In this document: positions 45,121 through 56,950 of the stretch, one piece after another
Layout: every line of letters starts with the position of its first letter
How positions within the stretch are numbered: the stretch's first letter is position 1
Assembly: GCA_030068075.1 (NCBI GenBank)
Contig: CM057826.1
Location: forward strand, 112,244,746 to 112,308,745
Length of the DNA stretch: 64,000 nucleotides
Source: Paguma larvata
Taxonomy: Eukaryota > Chordata > Mammalia > Carnivora > Viverridae
Reading direction: 5' to 3'
Position numbers and translations under genes: made by a program
Notes under the pieces: generated by a model
Databases searched by the model: none
Seen by the model: only the letters and a program-made list of their open reading frames with translations
Told to the model about the DNA's origin: nothing

Positions 45121-45739
45121 TTAATTTTTAAAATTTGACAAGTACTACACGAACTCAGTTTCATTATTTAAGTCAATCAACACCGAGATGCAGAATTCCC
45201 ATTTGTCTTCTTAGCAATCCCTCTCCTTAAATGCGGCCACCGTGACGGATTTGGTGTGTATAAAAATTCTTTCTTATTTTGAAAAAAATTAAAAACTCTT
45301 TGAAGTACCACATCCAAATTCTAATAACTACTAGAAGGCATGGCAGTGTGGCAAGACTGCTGACACTGGGGTCAGCCAAACCTGGAATTTGGTCCTGGGC
45401 CTGCCACTCTCTAGCTCCAAACATAGTGTGGAAGTAACAGCATGCATATAATTAAGATGGAGATATAAATATCTCCTTATAATTAATATATAAAAATAAA
45501 ATATTTAAATATACATTATATGTATTTGAGTTTCCATTTGCCATTCCTAATTAATATAGATTTCTAATTTTTCTGCCATTATGGGACAGGAAAGGTTAAC
45601 ACATTAACATCAGACTGCCTTGGACCCTACACAAGGCACATTAGTGTAAAATATTCATCTGGAACTTAGTTGTCCAGAAAAGTCTGCAGGAAAGCCTTAA
45701 AAGATGAAACACAGGAGTAGGGACTGTAAATAGCCCATT

Positions 45740-46225
45740 TCTAATATTTATGCATTAGCTGTGACTGACCAAATGCAGTCATGAGCTTAAAAGTCATGAA
45801 AACTTAGAATGGTGAGTGCCAGGGACTTGGAGGGAGAGAAAAGTGAGGGAGTTGCTGTTCAACAGGTATAAAGTCTCAGTCATGCAAGATGAGAAAGTTC
45901 TAGATCTGCTGTACGACAATACAAGTGTATAATTAACAAACTTAACTATACACTCAAAAAGTTGTTAAAAGGGTAGATCTCACAGTATGTTTTCTTAACA
46001 CAATAATCAAAAAGGGAGGGATGTTAGCAGAAACTTTGGTAAAATCCCAGTGAAATCTAATGTAGTCAATAATGTTGTCTTAATGTTAATTTCATAGTTT
46101 TGACAAATGGATAAGGTTATGCAAGATGTTAACAGTCAGGGAAGCTGGCTAAAGGGTATACACTAATTCCCTGTACTATCTTTGCAATGCTTCTGTAAGT
46201 CTAAAATTATTCCAAAGTAAAAAGT
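45740..46225 (+). repeat. L1 3' region
   Basis: 'tagaatggtgagtgccaggg acttgg', 'gtagatctcacagtatgttt' and the end 'tgtactatctttgcaatgct tctgtaagtctaaaattatt' match old L1 3' sequence. Confidence 0.55.
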
Positions 46226-46761
46226 GTATTTTTTTAAGTAAAGAAGTAAGTAATGAAAACGAAGTTGCCCACACAGGGCATTTGCTGTATGATTTTTATA
46301 ATGGCAAAAATTGGGGGGAAATCGTTTAAGAAGGATTTGGCAAAAAAAATAGTGTGTATCATGTAGTTATTAATAAGATAAAGTTGATGGTGAATATTAT
46401 GTAACAACATGGATAGCAGTGCATAACATATTGTTAAGTAGGAAAAGAAGCTTACCAAAGTTCATTTATGTGTGTATATATACCTATATATTTAATTATA
46501 TGTAAAAGATATGTATGTGTGTGTAGGTTAGTATAAAAGATGCCTAGAAAATTAAACACCAAACTGTTTACATGGTAATTTATTCACGTTCTGGCTGGGG
46601 GAAGCTACATACATCTTTTATATATGGGTTGTACATACAGGCTGTGTTGAATATTTTATTCAGCTCAGGACAGCCCTTAGGCCTGGTCATGAGAGGCTTC
46701 TACCTCAGAACTCAAGAGTCCGAAAATCACGAGCACACAGTGCAAAGGTAAATTTATTTTA

Positions 46762-47003
46762 TTTATTTTTTTTTAGTTTTTTTTTAATATTTTTTGAAAT
46801 GTTTTTATTTATTTTTGAGAGCAGGAGAGACAAAGCATGAGTGGGGAGGGTCAGAGAAAGAGAGGGAGACACAGAATCCGAAGCAGGCTCCAGGCTCTGA
46901 GCTGTCAGCACAGAGCCCGACGCGGGGCTCGAACTCACAGACTGTGAGATGATGACCTGAACCAAAGTCGGACACTTAACTGTCTGAGCCACCCAGGCGC
47001 CCC
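46762..47003 (-). repeat. SINEC_Fc-type SINE with perfect 15-bp target duplication
   Basis: Full-length reversed copy ending GCCACCCAGGCGCCCC. AAAGGTAAATTTATT at 46,744-46,758 and 47,004-47,018. Close to consensus, so probably one of the younger insertions here. Confidence 0.95.
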
Positions 47004-48387
47004 AAAGGTAAATTTATTAAGGGATCTGGTACCAGCGGCTGACATAGCAGCCACAATCTTAGAGTCCACGCTGGTGACTTACACCATCAGGCCACAGGAA
47101 ACGTTTCTCTGCATCTCTTGCCCTGTGTTCTAAAAACAGTAGGTGGCTTTCTCAGATGTCATGAGGAATCGTGGGTTGTTCTGCCAACAGCATGGAAGGA
47201 CATTGCTCGGGAGCGTGAGGAACATCTGAGCTGTGGAAGCACTTAGGTAAGAGAAAAGACAATTAATTAACTTGTCAAATCCTTCTTCTCACATATCATC
47301 AATGTTATAGATTCTTGCATAATAAAGTATCATTTCCCCATGAGTGTTGAATATCTATTTTCTTGCTTTCTTGAAGTTCCAGTTTGCAGACCTATAAGTA
47401 CTCACAAATTACTGCAGAATTTGCAACAGTTACATACAGCAGCCAAAGAACAGTTTGCAATAATAAACAAAACATTCCTAATTCTTTTTTCTTATATGTA
47501 GTCTAGACACAGCATCCTTGAAGCATGAAGCAAAATCCCAATTTTTTGCATTAACCACTGATGGTCACAGAACACAGGAACTGCAAATCATTTTATATTT
47601 ATAAAAATATCTTCTATGATATAATTACATTTTAAAACAAGTAACTAAGCTTTATTTGAATAGTTTTTGTTTAAATTTACTGTTCATTAAATATTACTTC
47701 TTTTTTTCTCTTTAATAACTTTTTGAGACCCTATAGGAAAAATAATTTTAGTTTCCCAATATTTGAACATTTACTTTAATTACATTTTTGATGAAATACA
47801 GGCAAACTTGGAATCTCTTGAATATGATTACATTTAATCTTTTAATCCTATAGATCATGGAGAGTGAGAACAAGCTGGCATTGGGGGAGAATCACACATA
47901 AAGAACGTGGAGCTCAGAAAAGGAAGGGCTGAAAAGAAAACAGAAAAAAGGGGCTTGCTTCAATTTTTTAAATCGTAGACAATGAAAGTGAGCAGACTTC
48001 TGCTAAGCATGACCCACATACAGTTTACAAACCTTACAAGTTATTTACTTAATGAAGACTTAGTGACTGAGCAAAACAACAAAATGGACAAGGAAAGTAT
48101 TCCTAGCAAATCTACAACTTGAAAAGGTCAGGAGCAAACACTTGTAGCTTTACGTACTTGAGTAACGCAGTGTTTTTTTCTTAATCAAAGATGACAATGA
48201 AAAAGATAATTTTTTATACAAAATTTACAACTTAGAAAAAAAAACAAATGTGATTCTGGTCTGCCCATCAGACAATAAAGAAATTACCAAAAAAAATATT
48301 TGGCAAATTGGATGAGAAAAATAAAAACTTGGAATTTTTACTGTTTATCAGAAAGTCACCCTACGAAAAATCTCTCATAATCTTTTA
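47004..48387. other. Intergenic, nothing recognised
   Basis: No repeat, RNA gene or credible open frame found in this 1.4-kb stretch. Confidence 0.6.
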
Positions 48388-48608
48388 TTTTATTTTATGT
48401 TTTTATTTTATTTTTTGAGAGAGACACAGTGTGAGCAGGGGAGGGGCAGAGAGAAGAGGAGACACAGAATCTGAAGCAGGCTCCAGGCTCCAAGCTGTCA
48501 CCACAGAGCCCGAGATGCAGGGCTTGAACTCAGCTCAAACTCACGGACTGTGAGATCATGACCTGAGCTGAAGTCGGACGCTTCACTGACTGAGCCCTCC
48601 AGGCGCCC
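48388..48608 (-). repeat. SINEC_Fc-type SINE
   Basis: Reversed copy ending TCCAGGCGCCC. CTCATAATCTTTTA before and CTCATGATCTTTTA after form the target duplication. A short internal duplication of the 'gaactcagctcaaactca' region is present. Confidence 0.92.
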
Positions 48609-49582
48609 CTCATGATCTTTTAAAATCATGAGAATGCTTCCAGAACAACCTCAGTTGATTCAAATAATGGGTTATGAATTCTCCATTGGATAAAGATGGA
48701 AGAAAATATAATATTTCATATTCTAATAAAATGTTTTTTTCAAATGGAGAAACTGTAGAAATTTTGTTATATTTTAAGTTGAAAGACAAAGTACTGTGTT
48801 ACGATTACCACACATTTCCCAGGCAGTCTTCTCAAGTCTAGCTAAGGAAAGTGTTTGAGTGGAAAAACTTAGTTTCTCAAATAGAAGAACACACGGTGTT
48901 ACTTGGAATCAAAAATAAATGAACGAAACCAAACAAAACCTCATGTGCAAACACAAGAACTGTTAAAAAAAAAAGTCTAAAGTAACAGCAACTGAACAAT
49001 AGTAATCTAAAAAGAAACTAATAAACACAGATATAAAACACTGCAGTGATATTATTAAGAGAATAGTAATAGATGTTCCATATTTAGCCAACCTTGTGTG
49101 ACCACAGTGGCACAATATTCACAGACAACAAGGGAAATTTTCTAGTGTAGTAGAAAAAAATGACTTTAAAATTTGATACCAGAATAGCCAAGTATATAAG
49201 ATAGAAAAAAGCTAAACTTTGAAAATCACATAAAAGGAAGAGAATACAAGCTAGTATTAAAAGTGAGCAAAGAAATCACACATAAAGTTCTAAAAATTAA
49301 TACTTTCTTTAACTAGATTAGATGAGGACAGAGCATACTCAATAACATTCATTTACCTACCGTCAAACTATCAGATTAAAATAGAAGGAATCAAAATTAA
49401 TGAGTATTTTATTGGTGACGCCCATTGTAAAAAAAATAGAATTGCAAAAATAACTTTGAGTTTTAGGCATTGGTTTAAAAGAATAACCAGGGCTAGCTAC
49501 TGATAATAGCAGTTGGTGAGGAGCAAGCATTTTTTGTGAGCCATGGACCAAGCACCAATTTCTTATTAAGAAACATGTTCTT
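48609..49582. other. Intergenic, nothing recognised
   Basis: AT-rich, no landmark. Confidence 0.6.
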
Positions 49583-49801
49583 GGGGTGCCTGGTTGCTTA
49601 ATTGGTGAAGCATCTGACTTTGGCTCAGGTCATCATCTCACAGTTGGTGAGTTCCAGCCCTACGTTGGGCTCTCTACTGTCAGAGCAGAGCCTGCTTCAG
49701 ATCTTCTGTCTCCTTCTGTCTCTGTCCCTCCCCACACTCTCTTTCTCTCTCTCTGTCTGTCTGTCTCAAAAATCAATAAACTTTGAAAAAATTAAAAAAA
49801 A
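49583..49801 (+). repeat. SINEC_Fc-type SINE
   Basis: GGGGTGCCTGGTTGCTTAAT to A tail; ATGTTCT on both sides as short target duplication. First of six plus-strand copies in 2.8 kb. Confidence 0.92.
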
Positions 49802-49827
49802 AATGTTCTCATCTGTGCCAATAAGGG

Positions 49828-50250
49828 ATGGCATCTTTGAACCATTCAATGATTGCATAGATGTTTTCTGTATCTGCCCAAATAGGAGGCATCATGAGGA
49901 AAAACCAGGTATCTCTGCCACGACAACCACTTTTGGACACACAAAGGCAATGCCGATTAAACACCATTAACGCAGGAAGATTTAATTTACACATGATAAC
50001 AAGATGGGCTGGAACCATTCAAGAAAGAAAAGATGATGCTTAGGTTAAAACAAATCGTGATCTTCGGCAGGAAATTTTCTTTGATTTTGTACTATCCACA
50101 CTTACCTGGTGTGAACTGTTGCCTACTATTAATAACGTTGGCCAAACCTTGCAGGAACTCCAAGACCTTGCACTGACAGCACTTGGGCTATTTCGCCTAA
50201 GATTCATGTGGGTTTCATTTAGAGAAAATGGTTTTACTAAATTGAAATAA
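49828..50250 (+). pseudogene. Unidentified near-open frame, possible retrocopy
   Basis: From ATG at 49,828 the frame is open to TAA at 50,248-50,250 except for TAG codons at 49,858 and 50,041. It would give about 140 residues of non-repetitive sequence (for example MRKNQVSLPRQPLLDTQRQC and QTLQELQDLALTALGLFRLR), followed at once by AATAAAG. I do not recognise the protein. It could be a decayed processed gene, part of a transposon, or chance. Confidence 0.25.
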
Positions 50251-50525
50251 AGTGTATGTGATGCATGTGATAAATGTGGCATTCCTAAAAATATGAGAAA
50301 ATCAGAACATGTAAACAAAAAAGTGTGCAGCACTAGAAAAGAGAATATTCAGGGACAAATAATCTCTAAACTAAGTGCTATTGACACCATTTTGGGGGTA
50401 CTATAACTCAACATATAATGTCAATTCAAGAGAGATTTGAATAAGTCTCATAACATATTGCCATTTTTTTGGTTATCTTTATATTCTAGTTTTTGAAAAA
50501 AAAGAACTTAAGAAATATTTTATAG

Positions 50526-50733
50526 GGGCCCCTGGGTGGTTCAGTCGGTTAAGTGTTGGACTCTTGATTTGGATTCATGTCGTTATCTCATGGTTCATGG
50601 GGTCAAGCCCCATGCTGGGCTCTGTGCTAACAGCGTGGAGCCTGCTTTGGATTCTGTCTGTCCCCCCACTCTGTCTGCCCCTCCCCTGCATGCACTCTTT
50701 CTCTAAAAAATAAATACATAAATATTTAAAAAA
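50526..50733 (+). repeat. SINEC_Fc-type SINE with perfect 16-bp target duplication
   Basis: AAGAAATATTTTATAG occurs at 50,510-50,525 and 50,734-50,749, exactly bracketing the element. Confidence 0.95.
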
Positions 50734-50991
50734 AAGAAATATTTTATAGTTCTAAATATTGCTCTTAGAGAAGTTGAAAATTGCAGTAAAAATGATAGTG
50801 ATTTATAGGATGAAATCAGAATTTTTTAGAACATTTTCAACGGTAATAATTTATCATGAGAACCCATCACACTATTTGAACTTTGTATGTAAAATCCATT
50901 GCTGATTTCTGAACATTAATGTCATTACATAACTTTATTGACAACTATTGACTTACCAACTTTCCTCAATATTAAATTAATTTCAAAATAA

Positions 50992-51199
50992 GGGGGCACC
51001 TGTGTAGCTTAGTCAGTTAAGGATCTGACTCTTGATTTGGGCTCAGGTGATGATCTCACAGTTTGAGAGATCGAGCCTGGTGTCAGGCTCTGCACTGAGT
51101 GTGTGGAGACTTCTTGGGATGCTCTTTCTTCCTCTCTCTGCCCCCTCCCCACTCTCTCTTGGGCTCTCTCTCTCTCAAATAAATAAACTTTTAAAAATG
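50992..51199 (+). repeat. SINEC
   Basis: GGGGGCACCTGTGTAGCTTA to CAAATAAATAAACTTTTAAA. More diverged than its neighbours. Confidence 0.9.
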
Positions 51200-51308
51200 C
51201 AGTTTTTAAAAAAATACAATAAAATTTTTAAAAATTAAACACCTTTAAGAAAGGACAAAAGAGAACTATATCCAATTAATTTTGTTACAAAGGTAACAGA
51301 AGGACAAG

Positions 51309-51511
51309 AGTGCCTGGGTGGCTCAGTTGGTTAAGCAGCCGACCCTTGATTTCTGCTCAGGTCATGATCTCGAAGTTTGTGAGTTCCAGCCCCACATCAG
51401 GCTCTATGCTGACAGTATGGAGCATACTTTCAATGCTCTCTCCCTCTCTCTCTCTCTCTGCCCCTCCCAAGTGCTCTCTATCTCAGAATAAGTGAATAAA
51501 CTTTAAAAAAG
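51309..51511 (+). repeat. SINEC_Fc-type SINE
   Basis: GTGCCTGGGTGGCTCAGTTG to A tail; AGAAGGACA on both sides. Confidence 0.92.
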
Positions 51512-51659
51512 TTAGAAGGACAGAACATGTTTTATTATATTTAACAGGTTGTTAGCATGTTCATAGCTTTTAAAGATTTAGACACCTGGTTCCCCATTTA
51601 TATTTTTGCACCAGGTCCACAAATTCAGAGGTGGATCTGACTGAGCATGTATTAATTTT

Positions 51660-51860
51660 ATAATTAATGCCATTAATAACTGCTATTTATTGAGGGCTTT
51701 CTATGAGCCAGGCACTGAGCTTGTTACTGTTTGTACAAGAGCCCACAACACCTCCATGAGGTAAATATCCAAATTTTACTTTACAGCTAGGGAAACTGAG
51801 GCTTGGAGAGGCAAAGTCGCTTGCCCAAACAATGTCAAAGCTGAATCAAGTTTACATTAA
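51660..51860 (-). repeat. MIR
   Basis: 'tgctatttattgagggcttt ctatgagccaggcactgagc' and 'agggaaactgaggcttggag aggcaaagtc' give a clear reversed MIR. Confidence 0.8.
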
Positions 51861-52031
51861 CTGTGCCCATCCTGATGAGTGCTAGCTGCTAAGGGCTGCT
51901 GGAACACCAGGGAAGGGGCTTTATAAGTGCGGTGCCAGCTCTGGGAAAGATCTCTCTCTCTCCCCCAATTCGTGCTGCCTGAAATGCCACCATTATGCAC
52001 TGATTACTTTTCATTTTAAAGAATTTCCAGT

Positions 52032-52411
52032 CTGCACCTGGGTGGCTCAGTCGATTAAGCATCCGACTCTTGATTTCCTCTCAGGTCATGATATCAGGGT
52101 TCGTGGCATCAAGCCCTGAGTCAGGCTCCAAGCTAAAAGCACAGAGCCTTCTTAGCATTCTCTCTCCCCCTCTCTCTGCCCTCCCACTCACGTTCACTCT
52201 CTGTCTCTCAAAATAAAGAAATAAATAAATTTTTTAAAAAAAGAGTCTGACTCTTGATTTCAGTTCAGGTCATGATCTCACAGTTCTCGAGATGGAGCCC
52301 TGGGTTGGTTTTGTGCTGACAGTGCACAGTCTGCTTGGGATTCTCTCTCTACCCCTCCCTCCCTCCCTCTCTCTCTGTCTCTCTCTCAAAACTAAATAAA
52401 CCTAAAAAAAG
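52032..52411 (+). repeat. SINEC dimer
   Basis: First unit 52,032-52,240 is complete with A tail. The second, 52,241-52,411, lacks its first 40 or so bases and starts at GTCTGACTCTTGATTTCAGT. The flanks TTTCCAGTCT and TTTCTAGTCT enclose the pair rather than one unit. Confidence 0.88.
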
Positions 52412-53597
52412 ACTTTCTAGTCTCCAAAAGAAACAAGTGAAACTGGAAATACACCCCCGCACACACAGGGAGCCTTAAAATAATAGCATGTGAAGCCAGT
52501 AGTATTTCTTAAAATTTTTCCACCAAAGGAAGCCATCAGAGTAAGAGTGCATTCCTAACCCCAGGAGTCTGAGATCTCAGCCCAAACGATACTGATCAAT
52601 TTTTTTAAAGTCTGGTGTTGTCTCTTTAAAATCATACATATATTTTTCTCCATACTGTGTGTGTTTGTGTGTGTATACATACATATATATATATTTTTTC
52701 CATATACAGTTTTCCCTCTTCCTGTCTTCAAGTACTTCCCGTCTTCAAGTAAAAACAATGCTTCAGAAGAGATTCTATGTTCACCTTAGAGCTCAAGGAC
52801 ACTGGCATTCTGTCTGCTCCTCTGGTTTGAAAAGCAGAGCCTTAAACTGCTATCAGTGGCTACCTTGGTGGAGTTTACTAGAACCTTAGGGGAGCTCATG
52901 GCTCTGCAGGAAAGGGGGAAGTTACATTCACTTCTTCCCAGTTCAGTTCAGGACCTGTCTTGTTCGTCTTTTATTTTAGCCATCTCCCTAGTCTACCTCT
53001 GACTGTTTTGAAGGGAAGTGAACTCTCTGTCATTACAAACGTATAAGCAGACTGGGCACCTGTTTGCTTTGCAAAGCTCCAGTAGGGGGGTGGGGGGGCA
53101 GGGCTATGAAGGAAGGAAACTTTCAAATTTAATACCCTATGATCCTGCAGTTTCTACGTCATCTGCAGCTGCAAGTTCAAGAAAAATGTACTCGATTCAG
53201 TAAATATTGATTCAGCTCTTCTTAAAGTGCCAGATACTATACTCGGCAGTGATGAACAGGACAGTCTTCCTAAAATTCAGTTTCCTAGGAGAGATACAAG
53301 GAAGCCGGTAACTATAACACAGCCTACAGCCTCTTACAGGAGAAGCGTGGAAAGTCTGGAAGTTCAAAGGAGGGACACCAAGCCTGGATCAGTAGACATG
53401 GATCCTGGTAGGCTTCTAGGAAAAGGTGACATCTTAACAGAAGCTTGAAAAATGAATGCGAGTTTGCCCAGGTCCTTCTGAAAGCCTCTGGAGTTGGCAT
53501 TAATTCGAGCTAGCTCAGGTTGCTCCTCTGCCCTGATACATTCTGTTTACCCATTCTACTTGTCAACTACGATGTTCAGAAACAGAAATGCTAACTT
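52412..53597. other. Intergenic block
   Basis: A (GT)n/(TA)n tract at about 52,655-52,700 and an L2 (53,190-53,490). No gene; the open frame at 53,227-53,448 is inside the L2. Confidence 0.7.
53190..53490 (-). repeat. L2
   Basis: 'gtaaatattgattcagctct', 'gccagatactatactcggca gtgatgaacaggac' and 'ttaacagaagcttgaaaaat' fit a reversed L2. Confidence 0.6.
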
Positions 53598-53831
53598 CTT
53601 TTTTTATAAGTTTACTTATTTTGAGACAGATGCACACACATACACACACACGTGCGCGCATGCACCCATGAGCGGAAGAGGAGCAGAGACAGAGGAGGAC
53701 AGAGAATCCCAAGCAGGCTACGCATTGTCAACACAGAGCCTAATCTGGGGCTTGAGCCCATGAACCACGAGATCATGACCTGAGCCAAAATCAAGAGTCT
53801 GTAGCCTAATCAACTGGCCACGCAGGCACCC
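53598..53831 (-). repeat. SINEC with CA-rich insert
   Basis: Reversed copy; body replaced in part by CACACACATACACACACACG. CAGAAATGCTAACTT at 53,583-53,597 and 53,832-53,846 is the target duplication. Confidence 0.93.
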
Positions 53832-54559
53832 CAGAAATGCTAACTTTTTAATTATCAATTGGAACCACGGAGGTGAAGAGAGAAAAAGGAATCCATCCCA
53901 TTACACAAAACTACATCAGAAAGGCAGAGCAGACTCCAGGTTTTTGGCATCAAAGTTACTGGGAAGATTCTAAACTCATTTTAGGTATTCACAGCTGTTT
54001 AACCAAGGGGAAGAGAAGGGGGTGATTCATGCTGTATTTGCCTCATGGGCTGTGAACACAAAGGAAAGAAAATACTGCTAAGTGAAGAAGCAAGCTTCTC
54101 CTTCTAGTACTATGTTTTTTGGTCATCACACAGTAGACAGCCAAGCCAATAATCCAGTCTGCAAAATTGCCAGCTAAAAAAACCAAATCCTTTGAAGTGG
54201 CTAATGAATACGTTCTTTTTAACTCACTCCGATCTCATTGCTGAGAGCTGTGCAGTTGCTCCTGGGCAGAAGTAGCACTAATGTAGGGATGCTGACTGGC
54301 CACTGCATCAAATATTTATCAAGTCACAGATGGGAATCTACAAAGAGTTTGCAGAGAGGTTCAGTGTCTCCCTTCGGTTCTCAGGGAAGCACCGCAAAAA
54401 GCAAGCCCACAAACACACACCTTTAAGCTGAGCTGATGGCAGCAGACCCGTTTTAAATGGTTTAAATGGGGCCCCACTTAAAGAAATCACTGTTTTTTTC
54501 TTAAAGTAAAAGTAGGACATCTTCACGGTAGTTGTTTTTACAAAACACCTCTACATTAA

Positions 54560-54960
54560 AGAAGAAAAGAGGACTCACCCTTAATTTTACCGTCAGACGT
54601 ATTGTGCCCATCTTTTAAACAAAACTGAAATCCCACTGTATCCGATGTTCTGAACAAGTTTCACTGTTTTGCTCTTCTCATTTAACAATAGATTCTTAAC
54701 ATCTTTGCTCAACAACGAATGCTTCTCTACAGCATATTTCTATATATTTAAATGAGATTCCGGTGTATGAATATGCCCCAAACAATTCGTTGGGGTTGGA
54801 TATTTAAGTTGTTTCTGGCTTTCCACTACCGAAGTGATGGTTTTGTTAAGCAGCCTTATAATTAATTATTTGTGCTGAGTGATGATGTTTTCTTAGGCAA
54901 ATGAGTGGAAAAGGAATTGCTGGGTCAAAGAGTTAGTTTGATATACCAGTTTACATTTCT
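54560..54960 (-). repeat. Old L1 3'UTR-like fragment
   Basis: 'tggatatttaagttgtttct ggct' and 'aaaggaattgctgggtcaaa gagtta' are typical antisense L1 3'UTR text. Confidence 0.5.
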
Positions 54961-55526
54961 CTGATCAGAGTTTGAGAGGGATGGGGCTGTCATTTTGAGC
55001 GGGATGTCAGCTCATTTGTCTCAAGCAGGATGGACTGTGAGGTCACTGAGAGCTACAAATTGGTCCAGGAGCTTGGGCGGGGGATTAATTTGTACATTTG
55101 TTTATTTTCGTAAACAGCCGCCTTGAAACTTGAACTTTTTTGCTCTTTAATTTAACAGCTATCTTATTTCGCTAATCTCCCATCTTTATTCAGTGACACT
55201 GGAGAGAAAGTAGGATCTCTTTGATAAAAGGAGCACCTAGGTTCATAAGGAGTTATGGCTTGCTGTTTGGCATTACTATCAACCAGTTATTCTGCTGGGT
55301 CTACAGTATCTTTTTCCCTCTAACAATAGAAGGCAAGCTGCCTCCTGCAATTGAAGTCTCCTGGAACAGAGGTTCAGTGATATGTAGAAAAAAGTAGAGG
55401 AGGAAGATGTCAAAATAAGATTGCCAGCTCTTTGGCCAAATAAAGATACTGATGGTGAACGGTGGTCATTTACTATCATCAAGTGATCACCAAAGAATGT
55501 GCATTTAACACACAGATGCTTGAACC

Positions 55527-55612
55527 AGAGAAGGAGGAGGAGAAGGAGCAGGAGGAGGAGGAAAAAAAGGAGGAGGGGCAGGAGGAGGGGGGAGGGGAGA
55601 GGGAGAAGGTAA
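55527..55612 (+). repeat. Polypurine (GGA)n tract
   Basis: About 85 nt almost only A and G with GGAGGAGGAG and GGAGGGGGGAGGGGAGAGGG runs; complement is polypyrimidine. Confidence 0.95.
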
Positions 55613-56165
55613 TTCCAGAATAAAGTGCATTCTTACCTAGGAAAGAACAACTGGCATTCTTGTACTGACATACACATTTGTCCTTATTTTTCTTCTCACA
55701 AAGGATTTGGAGACACCTTTTGGATTGGCAACAATCTGTGGACTCCGGTTTGAGAATCATTGTCTTACAGGCTGGTGATCATGTCTTCATAAGGAGTGGG
55801 ATCCGACCCAGTCCCCTTCCTCCCTAGACAAGAGAGAAGTGAGAGAAACCCTCTATTCCTTCTGGAAGTCTATTCCTACTTGCTTGGTCTCTATAGCGTT
55901 TCCAGACTGCAGTAATCTGGGTATCATCTTTATAGCTAGCACATCTCCACAAACCACCTATGTTGTTATTTATCTAGCGTTTGCTTTAAAGCAATACCTT
56001 TTTAAACCTCAAAAATATTTTTTTTATAAAGAAACTTTACAAATGTCAAAAACGGTATCATTTGTCCTAAATAGAGTGAAATGTGTTATTAGATTCTACA
56101 TCTAATTTACCTGCCAAAGATTCCGGGATTGAGTCCTGCCCTTTCTTGGTTTCAAAAAAGAGAGT

Positions 56166-56178
56166 GGGGGGGGGGGGG
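56166..56178. repeat. Poly(G) run
   Basis: G homopolymer of about 13. Confidence 0.9.
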
Positions 56179-56389
56179 AGATTGAATAGCAACTGAAAGG
56201 TGTTAAAGTTATACTAGCACAGATATGAGACTCTTCCCTCGGCAGAATTACAAAAATCAAGGGACAGTAGGCATGGAATTAAACTTCCCACTATTCGAGG
56301 CCATGTATTTCAGTGTTTTATGTGCCACTGGTAGGGGTCCCCCAGTTTGGAAAGTACCAGTAAAGTAAAAAGAAAACCGAGCTTCGTTT

Positions 56390-56545
56390 CCACCCCTGGC
56401 CTGGCTGTTTTCTGACTACAAATCCTCGGGCCAATCACTTCACCTCTTCTTAAAAACCTCAGCTTCCCCTGGTGTAAGATGAGATTGTCACACTTTCCAC
56501 CAGGGATATCGCAAGGAATAAATGAGCATAAAGCATTTTGTCATG
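56390..56545 (+). repeat. MIR
   Basis: 'cctcgggccaatcacttcac ctcttctt' and 'atcgcaaggaataaatgagc ataaagc'. Confidence 0.65.
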
Positions 56546-56779
56546 TCTGAAATGCTATACATGTCATGAAGGACCAGCCTCCCTTGCGAGAGTATTTTGA
56601 TTTATGGGTATCTAATCTTTTCTCCAGTGGCCCAGAATACACTTCCAGGCTAAACCTGTCACAATAGCCTAAAATTAGTAAGTGGATTAAACCCTTTAAA
56701 AACGAATTACTGGATCCCATACCATGTGGGATAGAACCTAGGAGGACTGAACTAAGCATTCTTAGGAATTTTGATCACT

Positions 56780-56950
56780 TGATCAATGACTCTAATCAGG
56801 AGGGCAGGAACCACTCCTGTTTCTTTCGCTTCTATGTCCCTTCCACCTAGTTCACACCTAGTTCAAGGTGTGGCACGTTGGGGCGGGGTACAGTGGGGGT
56901 GCTCAGGAAATGCTGAGTGCGATGAATGAATAAACGGCTAGGTGAATGAG
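56780..56950 (+). repeat. L2 3' end
   Basis: 'gagggcaggaaccactcctg' ... 'gctcaggaaatgctgagtgc gatgaatgaataaa'. Confidence 0.65.

Larger units (their letters stand above)
42757..46761. other. Intergenic block with AT-rich L1 remains
   Basis: 42,757-44,130 is unclassified apart from an L2-like end near 43,340-43,400. L1 remnants follow at 44,130-45,120 and 45,740-46,225. No gene. Confidence 0.65.

Noticed and set aside
49583..52411. Regularly spaced direct repeats as a possible array of unknown type
   Set aside because: Each unit is an ordinary SINEC with its own A tail and flanks; spacing is irregular and CRISPR arrays do not occur in animal genomes.
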